Source of the DNA: Trichuris trichiura
Lineage: Eukaryota; Nematoda; Enoplea; Trichinellida; Trichuridae
Assembly (NCBI GenBank): GCA_037903355.1
Contig: JBAJFE010000004.1
Coordinates: forward strand, 2,604,001 to 2,668,000
DNA: 64,000 bases
Direction: 5' to 3'
Shown: positions 22,247 through 33,700 of the stretch, one piece after another
How positions within the stretch are numbered: the first letter of the stretch is position 1
How the letters are laid out: each line of letters begins with the position of its first letter
The notes under the pieces: model-generated
What the model saw: the letters and a program-made list of their open reading frames with translations, nothing else
What the model was told of the DNA's origin: nothing
The model's database searches: none
Program-made: the position numbers and the translations under genes

Positions 22247-23061
22247 TTTGCTTCGTAGCGAGCTAGTCCATTTTTACGTTTTGCAGAAATTTAAATTAAA
22301 AGCATCCGGTCCGCCTGTATTCTTCAAACTTTGCTACACAATTTATGCAAAACTTATTCGAAACGGGCTAAGCAAATAGTGAAATGTCAAGCTGAAACAA
22401 CAAGTCATTCTCTGCCTTTTTGTTGCATTTTTTCGCTTCTGAATTCATGTTTATTTTGTATATTTGTTTGAGCATCTATTAAGCATTTTTTCAAGGTGTG
22501 GTCAAGGCCGGGACAATAAACTTATTTTACTTTAGCAGAACCGTAAGAACGTTACACAACCAGTTTACTTCGCATGCAAGTCGTAAAACAAAACGAGCTA
22601 CAGTACCAGGAATGGATAGATAGGTATATATCGTACGGCATCCCTTTATGATACGCAAGTAACGACGGCAGTCGCGCCTGCTACGTTGCAACAGCCGGAA
22701 TCGTTAGAGAGTTTGCGTGCGTTGTTACTGCATGAAATGATTTCTCGTGGTTTGAGAAAACTGGAGCACGTCAAAAGTAAAATTTAAAAATAGCATTGCT
22801 ACTTCTCTGGACAAAAGCGCTTAAAATTTTATTCATGTAAAGCTGAAGCGCTAGCAAAGGTAATTACTCCTTTAAAGCTTTAAATCATTTGCTACAAGTT
22901 TATGCAGTTTGTATGCAGGTACATTGGGCGTCTGTAGTAAAGTGGGTAGTCAGAAGAGCTAACTCACGATTATTTAAGGATATTGATTATGCCAAGTGTG
23001 ATATGCTTAAGCTTTATTCGTCATAGCAAAGCTCAGTTAAAAACCAACCACGTATACCGAA
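22247..23061. other. intergenic
   Basis: Contains the 3' end of the PIR-1-like gene (AATAAA near 22516). I see no other gene. Confidence 0.5.
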
Positions 23062-23649
23062 ATGCGCAGCATAGTCCATAGTGTTTTGGAAAAGGCGTCG
23101 CGGGTAACGGTTGCGGACTTGGTCAGGAAACCGAACGAAGTAGTGGTTAGAGATTATGTAGGTATTATTTTGCATGCTGCAGCGGCTTGTATAGTCATCA
23201 TCTTTGCCACGCTGTATTACTGTGGAAGGAAAAAACAAAAGACAGCCATCAAACGAGCTCTGGCAATTTCTAATGGAACTGCTGACAATTTAACTATCCA
23301 ATCGTCGAAAAAGGAGAAGCAGCTTTCCCGCCAAGTGGTCAACAACCCCTTCCAGTGCCTAAAGGGATATATGTATGACATTTACAAGGCTTCAAAGGAG
23401 AACTTTCAAAGGTTTCAACGCCCAACCGATCAGAAAGGAAATAGCATGGAAAATGAACGAACGAATGAACAAGCAAAGAACGCAATAGTCCAAATACCTT
23501 CGCAAGAAATTTCACAATGTTTTGACGTGTTTAACGAGAAAGCAAATCAGCCTAAACCTATAGAAAAGAATAACAATGGAGAAAGTGATACCGTGACCAT
23601 AAACAGATTTGTAAGCCAACGCGAACGCAAAGCAGTAACCGTCAACTAG
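23062..23649 (+). CDS. single-pass membrane protein, unrecognised
   Basis: A 195-aa open frame with one hydrophobic span at about residues 34-54 (GIILHAAAACIVIIFATLYY), followed at once by the basic stop-transfer CGRKKQK and a polar, Asn/Gln/Lys-rich tail of about 140 residues. No signal peptide is obvious at the N-terminus, so either it is a type III/II membrane protein or upstream exons are missing. The layout (short outside part, one span, basic stop, polar Gln/Asn-rich tail) resembles the EGF-domain protein 1.2 kb downstream on the same strand. They may be related genes, but sequence similarity is weak. Confidence 0.5.
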   Translation: MRSIVHSVLEKASRVTVADLVRKPNEVVVRDYVGIILHAAAACIVIIFATLYYCGRKKQKTAIKRALAISNGTADNLTIQSSKKEKQLSRQVVNNPFQCLKGYMYDIYKASKENFQRFQRPTDQKGNSMENERTNEQAKNAIVQIPSQEISQCFDVFNEKANQPKPIEKNNNGESDTVTINRFVSQRERKAVTVN

Positions 23650-24807
23650 CAGAAATTATCTCTTATAAACTATTGTCAAAACAGTGGCGAATTGTTTTGC
23701 ATAAAGGAGTCTATTCTTCCGTTCCGTAATTTTAACTTTCCTAGGCTGACATTGTGTAATCCTTTTGCTCTAGTAAACAATAAAAGCGTTACTTCATAAT
23801 ACTATTTCGAAACAGTTCTAAAACGGGAGACCAAGTCTACTGTCTATTTTTAAAAATTAACAAGAAGCATTTAAGCTCCTTTAACAAGTGTTCTGCTAGA
23901 ATCTTAAATTTTTCAAGTAGAATGACGTTACTCAGAAAGGCTTTTTCCATAACTGCAATCAGAAAAGCTCTTCGTCTGCTTACGTATGAAAAATAGAAAT
24001 TTAAAAAAAATTTCAGTTTCGCGTTCAACGAAACAAGGTTGAGCTTTTGCCAAAATAGTCCCTCAAACGTACGGTATGGCAACCAAAATCTAGGTGAACC
24101 AACAGGAAAATTCAAATTCTTGTTGCTCATTTTGTCGTATTGGTCAAAATAAATATACGCCATTTACGCTTGAGCTAAAAACAAATTCCTACTTGACGAA
24201 CAGGAGATTTTGACCAGCAGAAACTAAAATTTCGCCGTTGTTACACCTGCATTCAGCTACCGTACATTCGATGATCCATTTGGACAAACTCTAAATTTCC
24301 TGCTGAGGATGGAGCATACGGAGTTTGCTGCAATACGCGTGAGAAAAAGCATAGCTTGTTCTTTAACTCCAAATTTTCTAAATGTTAACTCTATAATTAA
24401 AGTGATCTCGTCGGTTACGCTCCCCATCGTTTGAAAAATGCGCCGGCCTGTCAGCAGCGTTAAACGCGTCACAGCATTTAATGCTGACTGCGGGAAAAAT
24501 ATCCTTAAAAACACTGTGAGCAGTTGCCATTTTGGTATATCGCGAAACAATTATTCTAAAAAATCCCTTACAAAAAAAATAAAATAAAATTCATCTGTTT
24601 TCATTTCAAAGAGTTGGAATGGAGTATATCCGATCGAACAAACTTCAGCGCTTATGATAACATGCTACGATGTGCTGAACCTGCATTCACGTAAATTTAA
24701 ACCCGTGAGCACAATTTAAACTGAATCTTCTTTAAAACAACAAATGATTGCTACGGTGAGATAATGGCACTTTTGCCAGTTGAAACAGCGAAGGCTGCTA
24801 ATCAGCT
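23650..24807. other. intergenic
   Basis: No supported exon. An undetected 5' exon (signal peptide) of the EGF protein may lie here. Confidence 0.4.
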
Positions 24808-25566
24808 ATGCCTTGTAGCAATTTCACGTGCGTAAACGGCTCATGCATTGTGACTGGAGAAAAAGCAGAATGTATTTGTTCAGAGGGTTATTCTGGTGAA
24901 CACTGCGATGTTCCAACCATGTGTCTAAACAACTCGTGCTTAAACGGAGGTACGTGCACGGAAAAGATGGGCGTTGTCGAATGCATATGCCCTAATGGGT
25001 TTACTGGACCGACTTGCCAAGAAATCGTTTCGGCACAATTGTCCCAGGATACCGACGAGCAGACAGACAAAACATTGGGCATCGCTCTGAGCACCTGCTT
25101 GGTCATTTTCTTCTGCGCCTTAGCTATCTTGACGTTTGCAAGGTATTTGAAGCATAAACGCGAAAGCAAGCTGAAGTCTTCGCCTGCAGCAGCGATTCCA
25201 AAATGTAAAACTCCTCCCGAGCAAGTAGAAGCGGAAGAATTCGATCTGCGGCCAATGAAAAGATCGAGCTTAAGCGCCGTACAGGACTTCTTTCTAAATA
25301 TGAATATTGACGCGCCTGAGAATGCCCCGGGGGAACAGCAAATTCAAGCAGACGTAAAGATCGATCAATATGACTTGGCTAAAAATGATAAGCAAGCAAA
25401 CCAAAACGACGAGCAACAAAGTTATTCACTCGTTGAATCCGACTATGTAATGGGAAATATCGAACTTGAAACGGCTAATACTGTTTCATCTGGTCAAAAA
25501 GGAAGCCCAAAAGAATCAGTTACTATTCGTCAAGACACTGCGAGTAATACGACTTCCACTCAATAA
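24808..25566 (+). CDS. EGF-domain single-pass membrane protein (5' end probably missing)
   Basis: A 252-aa open frame with two EGF repeats, each with six cysteines. The first runs about residues 3-33 (CVNGSCIVTG ... CICSEGYSGEHC). The second runs about 38-69 (CLNNSCLNGGTC ... CICPNGFTGPTC). A membrane span follows at about residues 90-112 (LGIALSTCLVIFFCALAIL) with the basic stop KHKRESK, then a 135-residue acidic cytoplasmic tail. The first Met sits directly against the first EGF cysteine and no signal peptide is present, so the true start is probably an upstream exon. The arrangement fits a cell-surface adhesion or ligand-type protein; a specific family cannot be named. Confidence 0.7.
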   Translation: MPCSNFTCVNGSCIVTGEKAECICSEGYSGEHCDVPTMCLNNSCLNGGTCTEKMGVVECICPNGFTGPTCQEIVSAQLSQDTDEQTDKTLGIALSTCLVIFFCALAILTFARYLKHKRESKLKSSPAAAIPKCKTPPEQVEAEEFDLRPMKRSSLSAVQDFFLNMNIDAPENAPGEQQIQADVKIDQYDLAKNDKQANQNDEQQSYSLVESDYVMGNIELETANTVSSGQKGSPKESVTIRQDTASNTTSTQ

Positions 25567-26391
25567 AGGTTGCCTTATAAATCATCAGTTATAACATAAA
25601 CGTGTAATAATAAATCACTCGTGTTTGCTGCTACAGAAGCTAAGGCAACATTTCTAAGCAAAGACGGAAAACAAATACTTCAGCTACTACTTTTGCACTA
25701 CACTTAAAGCAACAACAACGCTGCGACTGCGTCATGACGGAAAGATTATGCTTTACCACAGGCGGAAATGTCGCTGCCACTCATAAATTACCGTATCTAC
25801 TTTACGCTATTAATATTTTCCTCAGAATGGCGAGCCAACACGTCAACTTATAATATAGCAACAGGAATAAGGCTGTCTGAAGAAAATACGAATTATAAAA
25901 AAAGGGAATCAATAAATATTTCCAATTTCACACATCTTCTCTTAGGTGCATTTCTTCGGCACTATACCACGCTATGTTTGAACTATTATAAATACATAGT
26001 AGCTCTCTTTCCCGCGGTTTATGAACACATTCATATCGTCTGTTTGCTTGCCTGAGCATCACAAACTGTAGGATAACAACCTACATGACAATAGTCTCTC
26101 AACAACGACATTGCATTAATAACTCGAACTCGAAAAAAATTTACAGTTTAATAGATTGTTAAAAACAGTGAAAAAGTCAACAATGTATTATTAGAAGTCA
26201 GTCGCGCGAATCTCTGAAGCCGTTTGACCTATTTGGAGATATGCTCACCTCGGAAATTGAGCGCGGCAGTTGCGCTACAAGGGATCATTTGTCCGAATGC
26301 TAAATAAGGTGCGATCCCAAAGCAAAAGACGTGGTTGAAACTTCAATGTTGGACAAATCTGAACCGCCAGTTCAAAAGTAGGCATTTCGCT
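25567..26391. other. intergenic
   Basis: 3' flanks of two convergent genes. I see nothing else that I can support. Confidence 0.45.
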
Positions 26392-27426
26392 TCATCGTTC
26401 CGTTGCTGCGGTATAGTACAACGGAGAAGGGGCTGTTTTTGACCGTTTGAGCATTTTTGACAAAACTGCGCGCAATTCTTTGTCAATAAATAACCGTTGC
26501 AAAACAACCAACATATTGCCTATTGGTACTGCCGTCCATAAGGCGTTAATCATTGGAATCAGACGCGGGTACGTAGACACAAGCATTCCGCCAGTTGCGG
26601 GAATTGCTTGAAAAATTACGCTGTAAAAACCCATCAGCAACGTTTGCTGCAATACTTTTGCCACCCTCTTTTGGTAAATTCGTCGGATGTGTTCATTGTT
26701 AGGCGCCGCTTTAAATTTGAGCCAAACGGCGGCGGCTATCAATAACAGCGCATTGCAACTACCAACAACGCAACATAAGATGAAATAGAAACGAAGGAAC
26801 CATTTGGGAGTAACTTCCGCCACCCAGCAGCATACATGCATCAACGCTTCGTCTCTTTGAGCAATGGCTATCACGAATGCTACAGTCATGGCCGCTGCAC
26901 ATGATGAGGAAAAGGCTATGCAACTATGAATTGCACTTTTGCTCAAACCATTTCCATGTTTGGAAAGTGCAACGGAATGAAAACAGTTGACCACCACTGA
27001 CATAATAGTAAAGGTCAACAGTTGGTCTCCCGACGGCATCAACACTAGATAAGGTCTGAGCTGAAGGCAACGTACTGCCGTCAGCAGTTCGTTACTTTCT
27101 TCGCAACTGACGTGGAAGTTATAGCTAATTGAAGCGAGGTATCCAAGGTTACGCAGTAGGGCGCCAATTGCGTACACTGAAAGTCAGTATTGCTTTAGGG
27201 GTGAGGAAAAAGAATTCGCAAGTTGAAAGACAAAAAAGTGAATGCAAAAACGTCTTACTTCAAAAATGAGAAGTAGAAAAAATTTAACTTGCAAACCCAG
27301 CTTACCTTGCTTACTGTCGACTAGACGTGTACTCCTAAAAGACTGCTTAGCAGGGACTAGCATAGCTGCGGTGAAACGAACTTTCAACTGCCACGCAAGG
27401 ATTCCCGTCTTTTTTGAATTTTTCAT
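26392..27426 (-). CDS. 7TM-type chemoreceptor-like protein
   Basis: Two exons join in phase: 27306-27426 (starts MKNSKKTG, ends AAG|GTAAGC) and 26392-27176 (after TTTCAG), giving 301 aa. Hydrophobic spans are visible: GDQLLTFTIMSVVVNCFHSV, IAFSSSCAAAMTVAFVIAIA, FYFILCCVVGSCNALLLIAA, LLMGFYSVIFQAIPATGGML and INALWTAVPIGNMLVVLQ. The region before them is a weaker span, so six or seven in total. The last span followed by a basic tail (LFIDKELRAVLSKMLKRSK) resembles the NP...YxxxxxxLR end of nematode GPCRs. This suggests a divergent nematode serpentine receptor. No DRY or NPxxY motif is exact, the first exon has no clear span, and ligand and family are unknown. Confidence 0.55.
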
Positions 27427-27739
27427 AAGTGAAGTTCAGATAAGTTAAGCCAAGAACTCAGCCTAAGCAGTTGCAGCTGCAACAGAGCTAATAATACGAA
27501 AATTTTGCAAACGATCAATTTTTCGTCACACGTTCGGCATCTCCTAAATGGGTGATCATTACTGTACTGCTTTAACTTGGTGATCGCCTACACCATTTCG
27601 TATAAGGGCTTTACTGATAGTTTTTATTTTTAAAGTAGACCAACGTCTGCAAACGCAAAGACACTTAACGAAGCGACTTTGTGTCAACAAAAGACAATAA
27701 GCCATAGGTTCTGCAACTGCGCAAACCATCGTATAGCTG

Positions 27740-30140
27740 CTGAAATGCAGAGACCATGGAATCCTACCCAAGTGCTTCCAGCTAAAATGGGGACAGAACC
27801 TGGATAGCCACTCCAAAAGAATCTTTTTTTAACTGGAATGTCTCTACTAAGAAATGTTATAAGAAAACACAGATCTACATTAGCGAAACTGTGGGCAGAC
27901 TATAGTAGCACACTGGCTTTCCCCAAAAGCTGGCTACACAAAACATTTTACGAAGCCTTGGTCAGACATGTGGACTTTGCCACAAGAACAGTTTGCATAT
28001 CGCAAAAACAGGTACTGAAAAAAAAATTGATAACCACCAGGTCAGATTTCTGATGACATCTCCAAAACTCCTACAGAAATACCCCGCAAAGAACCACTGA
28101 GTCAGAGCTAAACACAACAGTAGTAAATCTCAGCTCCTCCCCTCTAAATGAAACTGAAAAAGCTTTACTAAGAAAAGGACTGAACTTCATGCCAACTCAT
28201 AAACGACCACCCTTTCTCGACATTTTGCTCAGTCGAAGACAGCCTATCTTCAGTTGACCCGCAGAAAGCCACACAGATTAAGCACAATTTGTCTACATTA
28301 ATTCTAGATCATCACTACAACACCACTCCGAACCTCAGCCGATTTGAAGTAAACTGATTAAATCAACTTAAAAGGTAACCTAATAGAATTATAACTAAAG
28401 CAAATAAGGGCAATAGAATTGTTCTACTCGACAGAACCACCTACAATGAAAAAATGACAAAGATCTTGAACACCAACAGTTACGCACTTCTGTCCAATGA
28501 CCCTATAGAAACTTCCAAAAAAAATCCTCGTTTTCTTCTCATCACATACGGCACAGAAACCAGAGAACCAGAAATCATCAAAACAGCAACGCATCTTAAG
28601 TTCCTATCGAATTAAAACCCCCCTGAGCTCTACGGTCTTCCGAAAGTGCACAAATCAGAGGTTCCATTTTTTCTACTATTAACAGTACCGAAAGTGAACT
28701 CAGTCGGTATTTAAAAAACATCATCAAACCTCTAACTGGCAACGAACCGCCTTTCGTCAAAAATAGCAAAACCTTTGACAACGAAATACGAAACTACCAT
28801 CTGGAACCGAACGAGATTTTAGTCAGCTACGATGTAAAAGATTGATTCCCAAGCATTCCGATTTCAGACACTCGAAATTTTATACAATCTCCTCAATGCA
28901 GATACAAATCTACTCAGCAGAACTAAGTTACACCCTTCTCATATTGTCAAGCTAGTATATTTCTGCATGCAAGAAGGCAGTTACTTTATTTTTAATAATA
29001 AGTTTTACAGGCAATCAAGAAGAGTCCCAATGGGCAGCTCTTTATCTCCTGTTTTAGCGGAAATCTTCATGGAAAGTTTTGAAAGACAAATGTTAGAAAC
29101 TGTAGACAGACAAATTGCACCACGACTTTTCAAAAGATATGTAGATGACATCTTCGTAATTATAAAAGATGGAAAAGAGGAACAATTTGCACAGTTCCTA
29201 AACGGCAACTGCCCAAGTCAGATTGTCTTCGCAATGGAAAAAGAAAAAAAATAAAATCCTTCCTTTTCTGGATGCTATAATTATTCAAACAAATGAAGGG
29301 TTTAAAACCATAGTTTATAGGAAACCCACACACACGGACTAATATCTCAACTTCTCATCGCATCATCCACAATCGGTAATGCGTGGAATCCTCCCTGGAA
29401 TGATTAATAGAGCAATCAATTTAAGCCATCCCGAATATCTGCAGCCAGAGCTTAACTACATTAGAAAGATCTTCTACAAAAACGACTATCCGAAATCTTT
29501 TATTGACCAGGTGTTCAAGTACAAGCTTCGCAACCGCGAACTACATCAACCAAATATCTTGCTCGATACACGTTTAGTTATCCCAGACTTCGCGGACTAG
29601 GCGAAATGACTGCGCAGCTAGAAAGACGGTTAGGGTTCCGAGGCTTTTTCATGAATTTTCTCAGCCTCAGGTCAATTCTTCGTAAAGACAAGATCGGACT
29701 ACGCAATCGAACGCCTTTGTTCAGGGGTATACATCGGGGAAACAGGCAATACCCTCGAACATAGATTCAACGAACACATAAAGAAGCTTATCAGTTATAA
29801 CAACGCAAAAAATAGCCTTAGCAATAGTAGCACTATTACAGCACATCGCGGAAGACCGACATGGGATTCTCGAATTACCATGGAAAAAGCAATACAAGCT
29901 TCCGCTGTGGTGAAACACGCAATACATTACGAACAAACTCTTCAACCAAATGTATTACGTTATTAAAGCAATGTTTCGAAAGACGGGGTGTCTTTTAACA
30001 GGCTTCGGTGATGTACGCTTACGAAGAACTAAAAAAGCTCTTTGAATTAGACACAACGTAACATACAATCGGAATCAAGGAGAGGAAATAAATGAACTAT
30101 GGACAAACATTGTTACCCGCTCCAACTGCTGCTCACTAAA
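27740..30140 (+). pseudogene. Penelope-like element, copy 2, decayed RT-GIY-YIG frame
   Basis: The region is collinear with copy 1 and begins at CRDHGIL-type sequence near 27742. Recognisable pieces include LLRNVIRKHRSTLAKLWADY (27841 on), YGLPKVHK (about 28630), SYDVKD (about 28820), RVPMGSSLSPVLAEIFM and the intact catalytic box RYVDDIF (about 29135). A GIY-YIG domain, YAIERLCSGVYIGETGNTLE, lies near 29700. Several stops and frameshifts break the frame (for example after the RT core near 29252), so it cannot make a full protein. At the site of the TGA in copy 1, this copy has CGC (Arg). Confidence 0.85.
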
Positions 30141-30294
30141 TTGAATGCATACACCAACATTGGAACAAGTGAAAAACAAAAAAACTACTCACGCAAGCTA
30201 CCACGGTTGAAAATGCAAAAAAATGAACAAATTTACATAGAACAGATGCACACATGAAATCAATATGAAACGAATTAATATACACAACACACAA

Positions 30295-30495
30295 AACCAG
30301 AAATGGATAAAACATAAAAGAATAATGGAGAAAAATTTTAAAAATGAACTACATGGAAGATGGTAACATGTATACACAACAAGAGAGAGAACCAGCGGAC
30401 CAGAAGTGGATAAAACACAAAAGAACAATGAAAAAAATTTGAAAAATGAATTAACTACATGAATGATGTTAATATATATACACAACAAGAGAGAC
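30295..30495. repeat. two-copy tandem repeat, about 104-bp unit
   Basis: Copy 1 (30295-30390) and copy 2 (30399-30495) share ACCAGAARTGGATAAAACA at the start and ATACACAACAAGAGAGA at the end, with several mismatches between. They lie between the coding end of PLE copy 2 and its hammerhead-like tail, so they are probably part of that element's 3' region. Confidence 0.75.
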
Positions 30496-30599
30496 AGCTA
30501 GCTGACAGACAGAGAAGAACTCCAGAAAGTCTACTTTAAAACGCTCGCCCTTAAATCGTTAAAACAGATTGTATGTCATCCTCGCACTTACTCATTACA

Positions 30600-30700
30600 T
30601 TAATTTAATACAGCTGAAGACGAGTCACGATTGACCCGAAAGCTCCGAAGAATTAAAAGTTCTTCAACGGGACATACATTCCGTAAAAGAAATAGTTCAA
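30600..30700 (+). repeat. PLE copy 2 tail with hammerhead-like core
   Basis: Contains CTGAAGACGAGTC, GACCCGAAAGCTCCG and then TTCTTCAACGGGACATAC...TCCGTAA. The order and wording match the 3' end of PLE copy 1 (15.3-15.4 kb, minus strand). Confidence 0.7.
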
Positions 30701-33700
30701 ACCATCGTATAAGATAAATACGTGATTCACAATGATTAGATTTCTTAGAGGTAACAGTTAACCGGATAACAATTTGTCTAAGGAAGACGTGAACTTCTAA
30801 CAATTACGCGAGGATAATTTTACGGAAAATACAACGCCTTCCCTTGACAGGATTAGAGAGGAAAAAATTGCAAAATTTAACTTACAAGTCAGCGTCGCAT
30901 AAATATTCATCAATTCGTCGCGCCATCATTTTTTGCAGTCGTTCAACTGCGAAAGCAACAAAACAAGTGACGTCACGCTGTTATGAGTTTAGACAAAAGG
31001 GTTCGTAAGGAGAGCAAATTATTCGAAAACGGCCAACAATGCTCGCCCTAATCAAGTGCGCCATTAAGAGACGTTTCCCAAGAAGACAATGACTTTCTCT
31101 CAGCAATGGGTACCGCTGCGCAAAAGAGCCCATCAATATCGGACAGCTTTGAAATAGCGCAAGATGCACTTGCAGCTCATAAGATATCAGCAAAAAAGTT
31201 TAAATAGCATATCAGATCGCGTTACGCAACGTTAGTAAGTGGTAATACATTGATTGTGCAAAGAATTAAGCAAAAACAAAGGAAATGGGAAAACTCTTGA
31301 GAGCTCTCAAATAATGAAGGGACAGACAAAAAGCAATCAAAGCAGTACGCACAATTCAAATGGAATTATACTTACTAGAACGTAACGCCAAGTTACGTAG
31401 AGCTTCGTCAAATTCTTACAATAAGCCAATCAACTTAATTAAGAATTACTTGCAAGAACGAAAGCTTACAAAAGGCTGAAGATTTACCCTCTTAAGGAAT
31501 GCTAGATTTACCTATGTCGCTAAAAGCCTATTATCATCTGTGGACACTAACAATATCATTAATAATACTATAGCATAGTTATGAGCATAGGAAAATTTTT
31601 AAGCATGATCCGTGCCTATGCTGGAATTCCCTTTATGCATTCTGTTGCTGCTCGATGAAATCTCATTTTATTGACTAAATAATTCTAATTATATACGGAT
31701 GCGGTTGAATACGAAACGGAATAAAGTCGCAAGCTTACGGCATCTCTTCTTTATGTGAACAAATTACGTATTATTTATTAATTACACTACTTCATACATT
31801 ATTTCTACAATTCGAGATGAAGCGTCACTTATTGCTGCTCTGCGCTAATAGGAAGAGCATGCCCTTGCATGGACAACTCGAGTTAACACTAAATGATTCA
31901 AAGAATGCTTCGGAGGCTGTATCAGAGCAACCGTTTTAAACAAGCAAACTAACAACAGCTCCATAAACCGTCCGAGAAAAATCTATGGGTAAAATAAAAG
32001 TCATCAAAACGAAGCAATTGCAGTAATGAACTTAATTTCTTGCCAGTCACCGTATTACTTTCTATGGAATAAAAGTAGGTGCAAAGAAAGCAAGTTGAGC
32101 CCCGCCCCAAAGATGGAATATACAGTGAAAGCGGAAAGGAAATCTTAATTATACTCACGAGCAGAAAGCTTGTCCATCTTAGTAAGGACCTTCTTCATAC
32201 GAATAAGCAACAGCAACGCAGCGCTGAATAGAACAGCGCAGCTGGCAGTACATATAAACGCCACTTTAGCTGCATAACCGAACATACCAACTATAAAAGT
32301 GAAAATTGATACGTGAAATGGGAAAAGTTGCAACCCATCATCCTTTCAGGGCACGCCTATAGCGAAGGCACACTATCGGCAGGACAGTTCGAGTAAGTGC
32401 ACCCATCGAGCAGTTTGCACTGAACTTGTGTGTTTCGCTGGTTCGCAGTTAGACGTCGGTCAAGTGGAATCAGTCAAGCGTAATCTCAAACTATGGACAA
32501 TCACTACGGTAAGCCACTGTGAAAGCTCGCACATTTTCATACTTACTCCATCGCTGGAAATTGAGTAACCAATAGGCGCGTTCCTTGACGACAACGAAAG
32601 CTTAATCGGAAAACTGCTTAGTTATGTGACACGTACGACAAAGGAGGGACCTATTGCCTCAAATAAAGTTTGCATAAATTACTGAGGCAATAAAACGAAA
32701 AGTCACTATAGACTGCACAGGTTATACTTCAAAAGGGGTAATATATCCCACTTCACAAAAATGGGACAACGTCGCTAACGTGATTTGCCTTAACGCAGCG
32801 CTACGTAAAAAAATAGCCTGAAAGAAAATTTAAGCTAAAGGTACAGAATAGCTTGTTTGCAATGGCATCGATATCTACAGATTTCGTCTATTTTTACAGC
32901 GCCCTAAAGCGACAGTAAGGCAATCTTGTAACCGGAAATCGTTCCTTGAAGCTTCTCAAAATATGCATAAACAAAAGCATTCTTTACCGTATGGTCAATA
33001 ATTGAGAAAAAGATGAATTACTTAGCTGAAGAATACGGTGCTTCCTAGCCAACTGATTACAAAGCAATTTTAATGCTCTTTTTAATAAAACAGCCAAAGC
33101 TATTGTGCGCAGACGTCCTTGAAACCTAAACCAACTGTTCTCTATTGCCTGAAAGTACAATTAAATATTAATGACGTCATTGACGGCGACCATTCTTTTC
33201 GAATGGTCTTCACCAGCAGAATGTATTCTTAATATTAATGAAGTGGCAGCCGACGGGCTGTTTTGAATAGCGTTTGTACAAACTGTTGCGGAATATACAA
33301 TGATTGACGAGCTGAGATTCCAAGCCTGCTCGTACTGCTGCAACAAAAGATGGACAGAAAAAACCAATTGCATTGACAGGAGAACACTGTACTAATAACT
33401 GTCAAAATAGTCGCTCTACCTGTCCTTTATCGACTGGCTACAAAAAAGGTTTTTCTATATTATTATTTAGCGCTTTAAGTTAACAGCATAAACAAGAACA
33501 GAAAATGGTCACTTACTGTCTGCTTGCACCTCGGCTCGACAGGATTACAACCAACCAGACATACAGCATGTCTGCAGCAAGCATGGTTATTTGCATTGAT
33601 AATGACAGATAGCGCACGATATGCAAATATGTTATTAATTTTCGTCGGTGCTATTACCGCCGACGGAAGTCGACCTTCTCACTGAAACAAATGTAGACAA

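Noticed and set aside
30198..30488. Hydrophobic 96-codon frame on the - strand
   Set aside because: It is the reverse of the A-rich tandem repeat in the PLE tail, so its Phe/Leu-rich product is a composition artefact.
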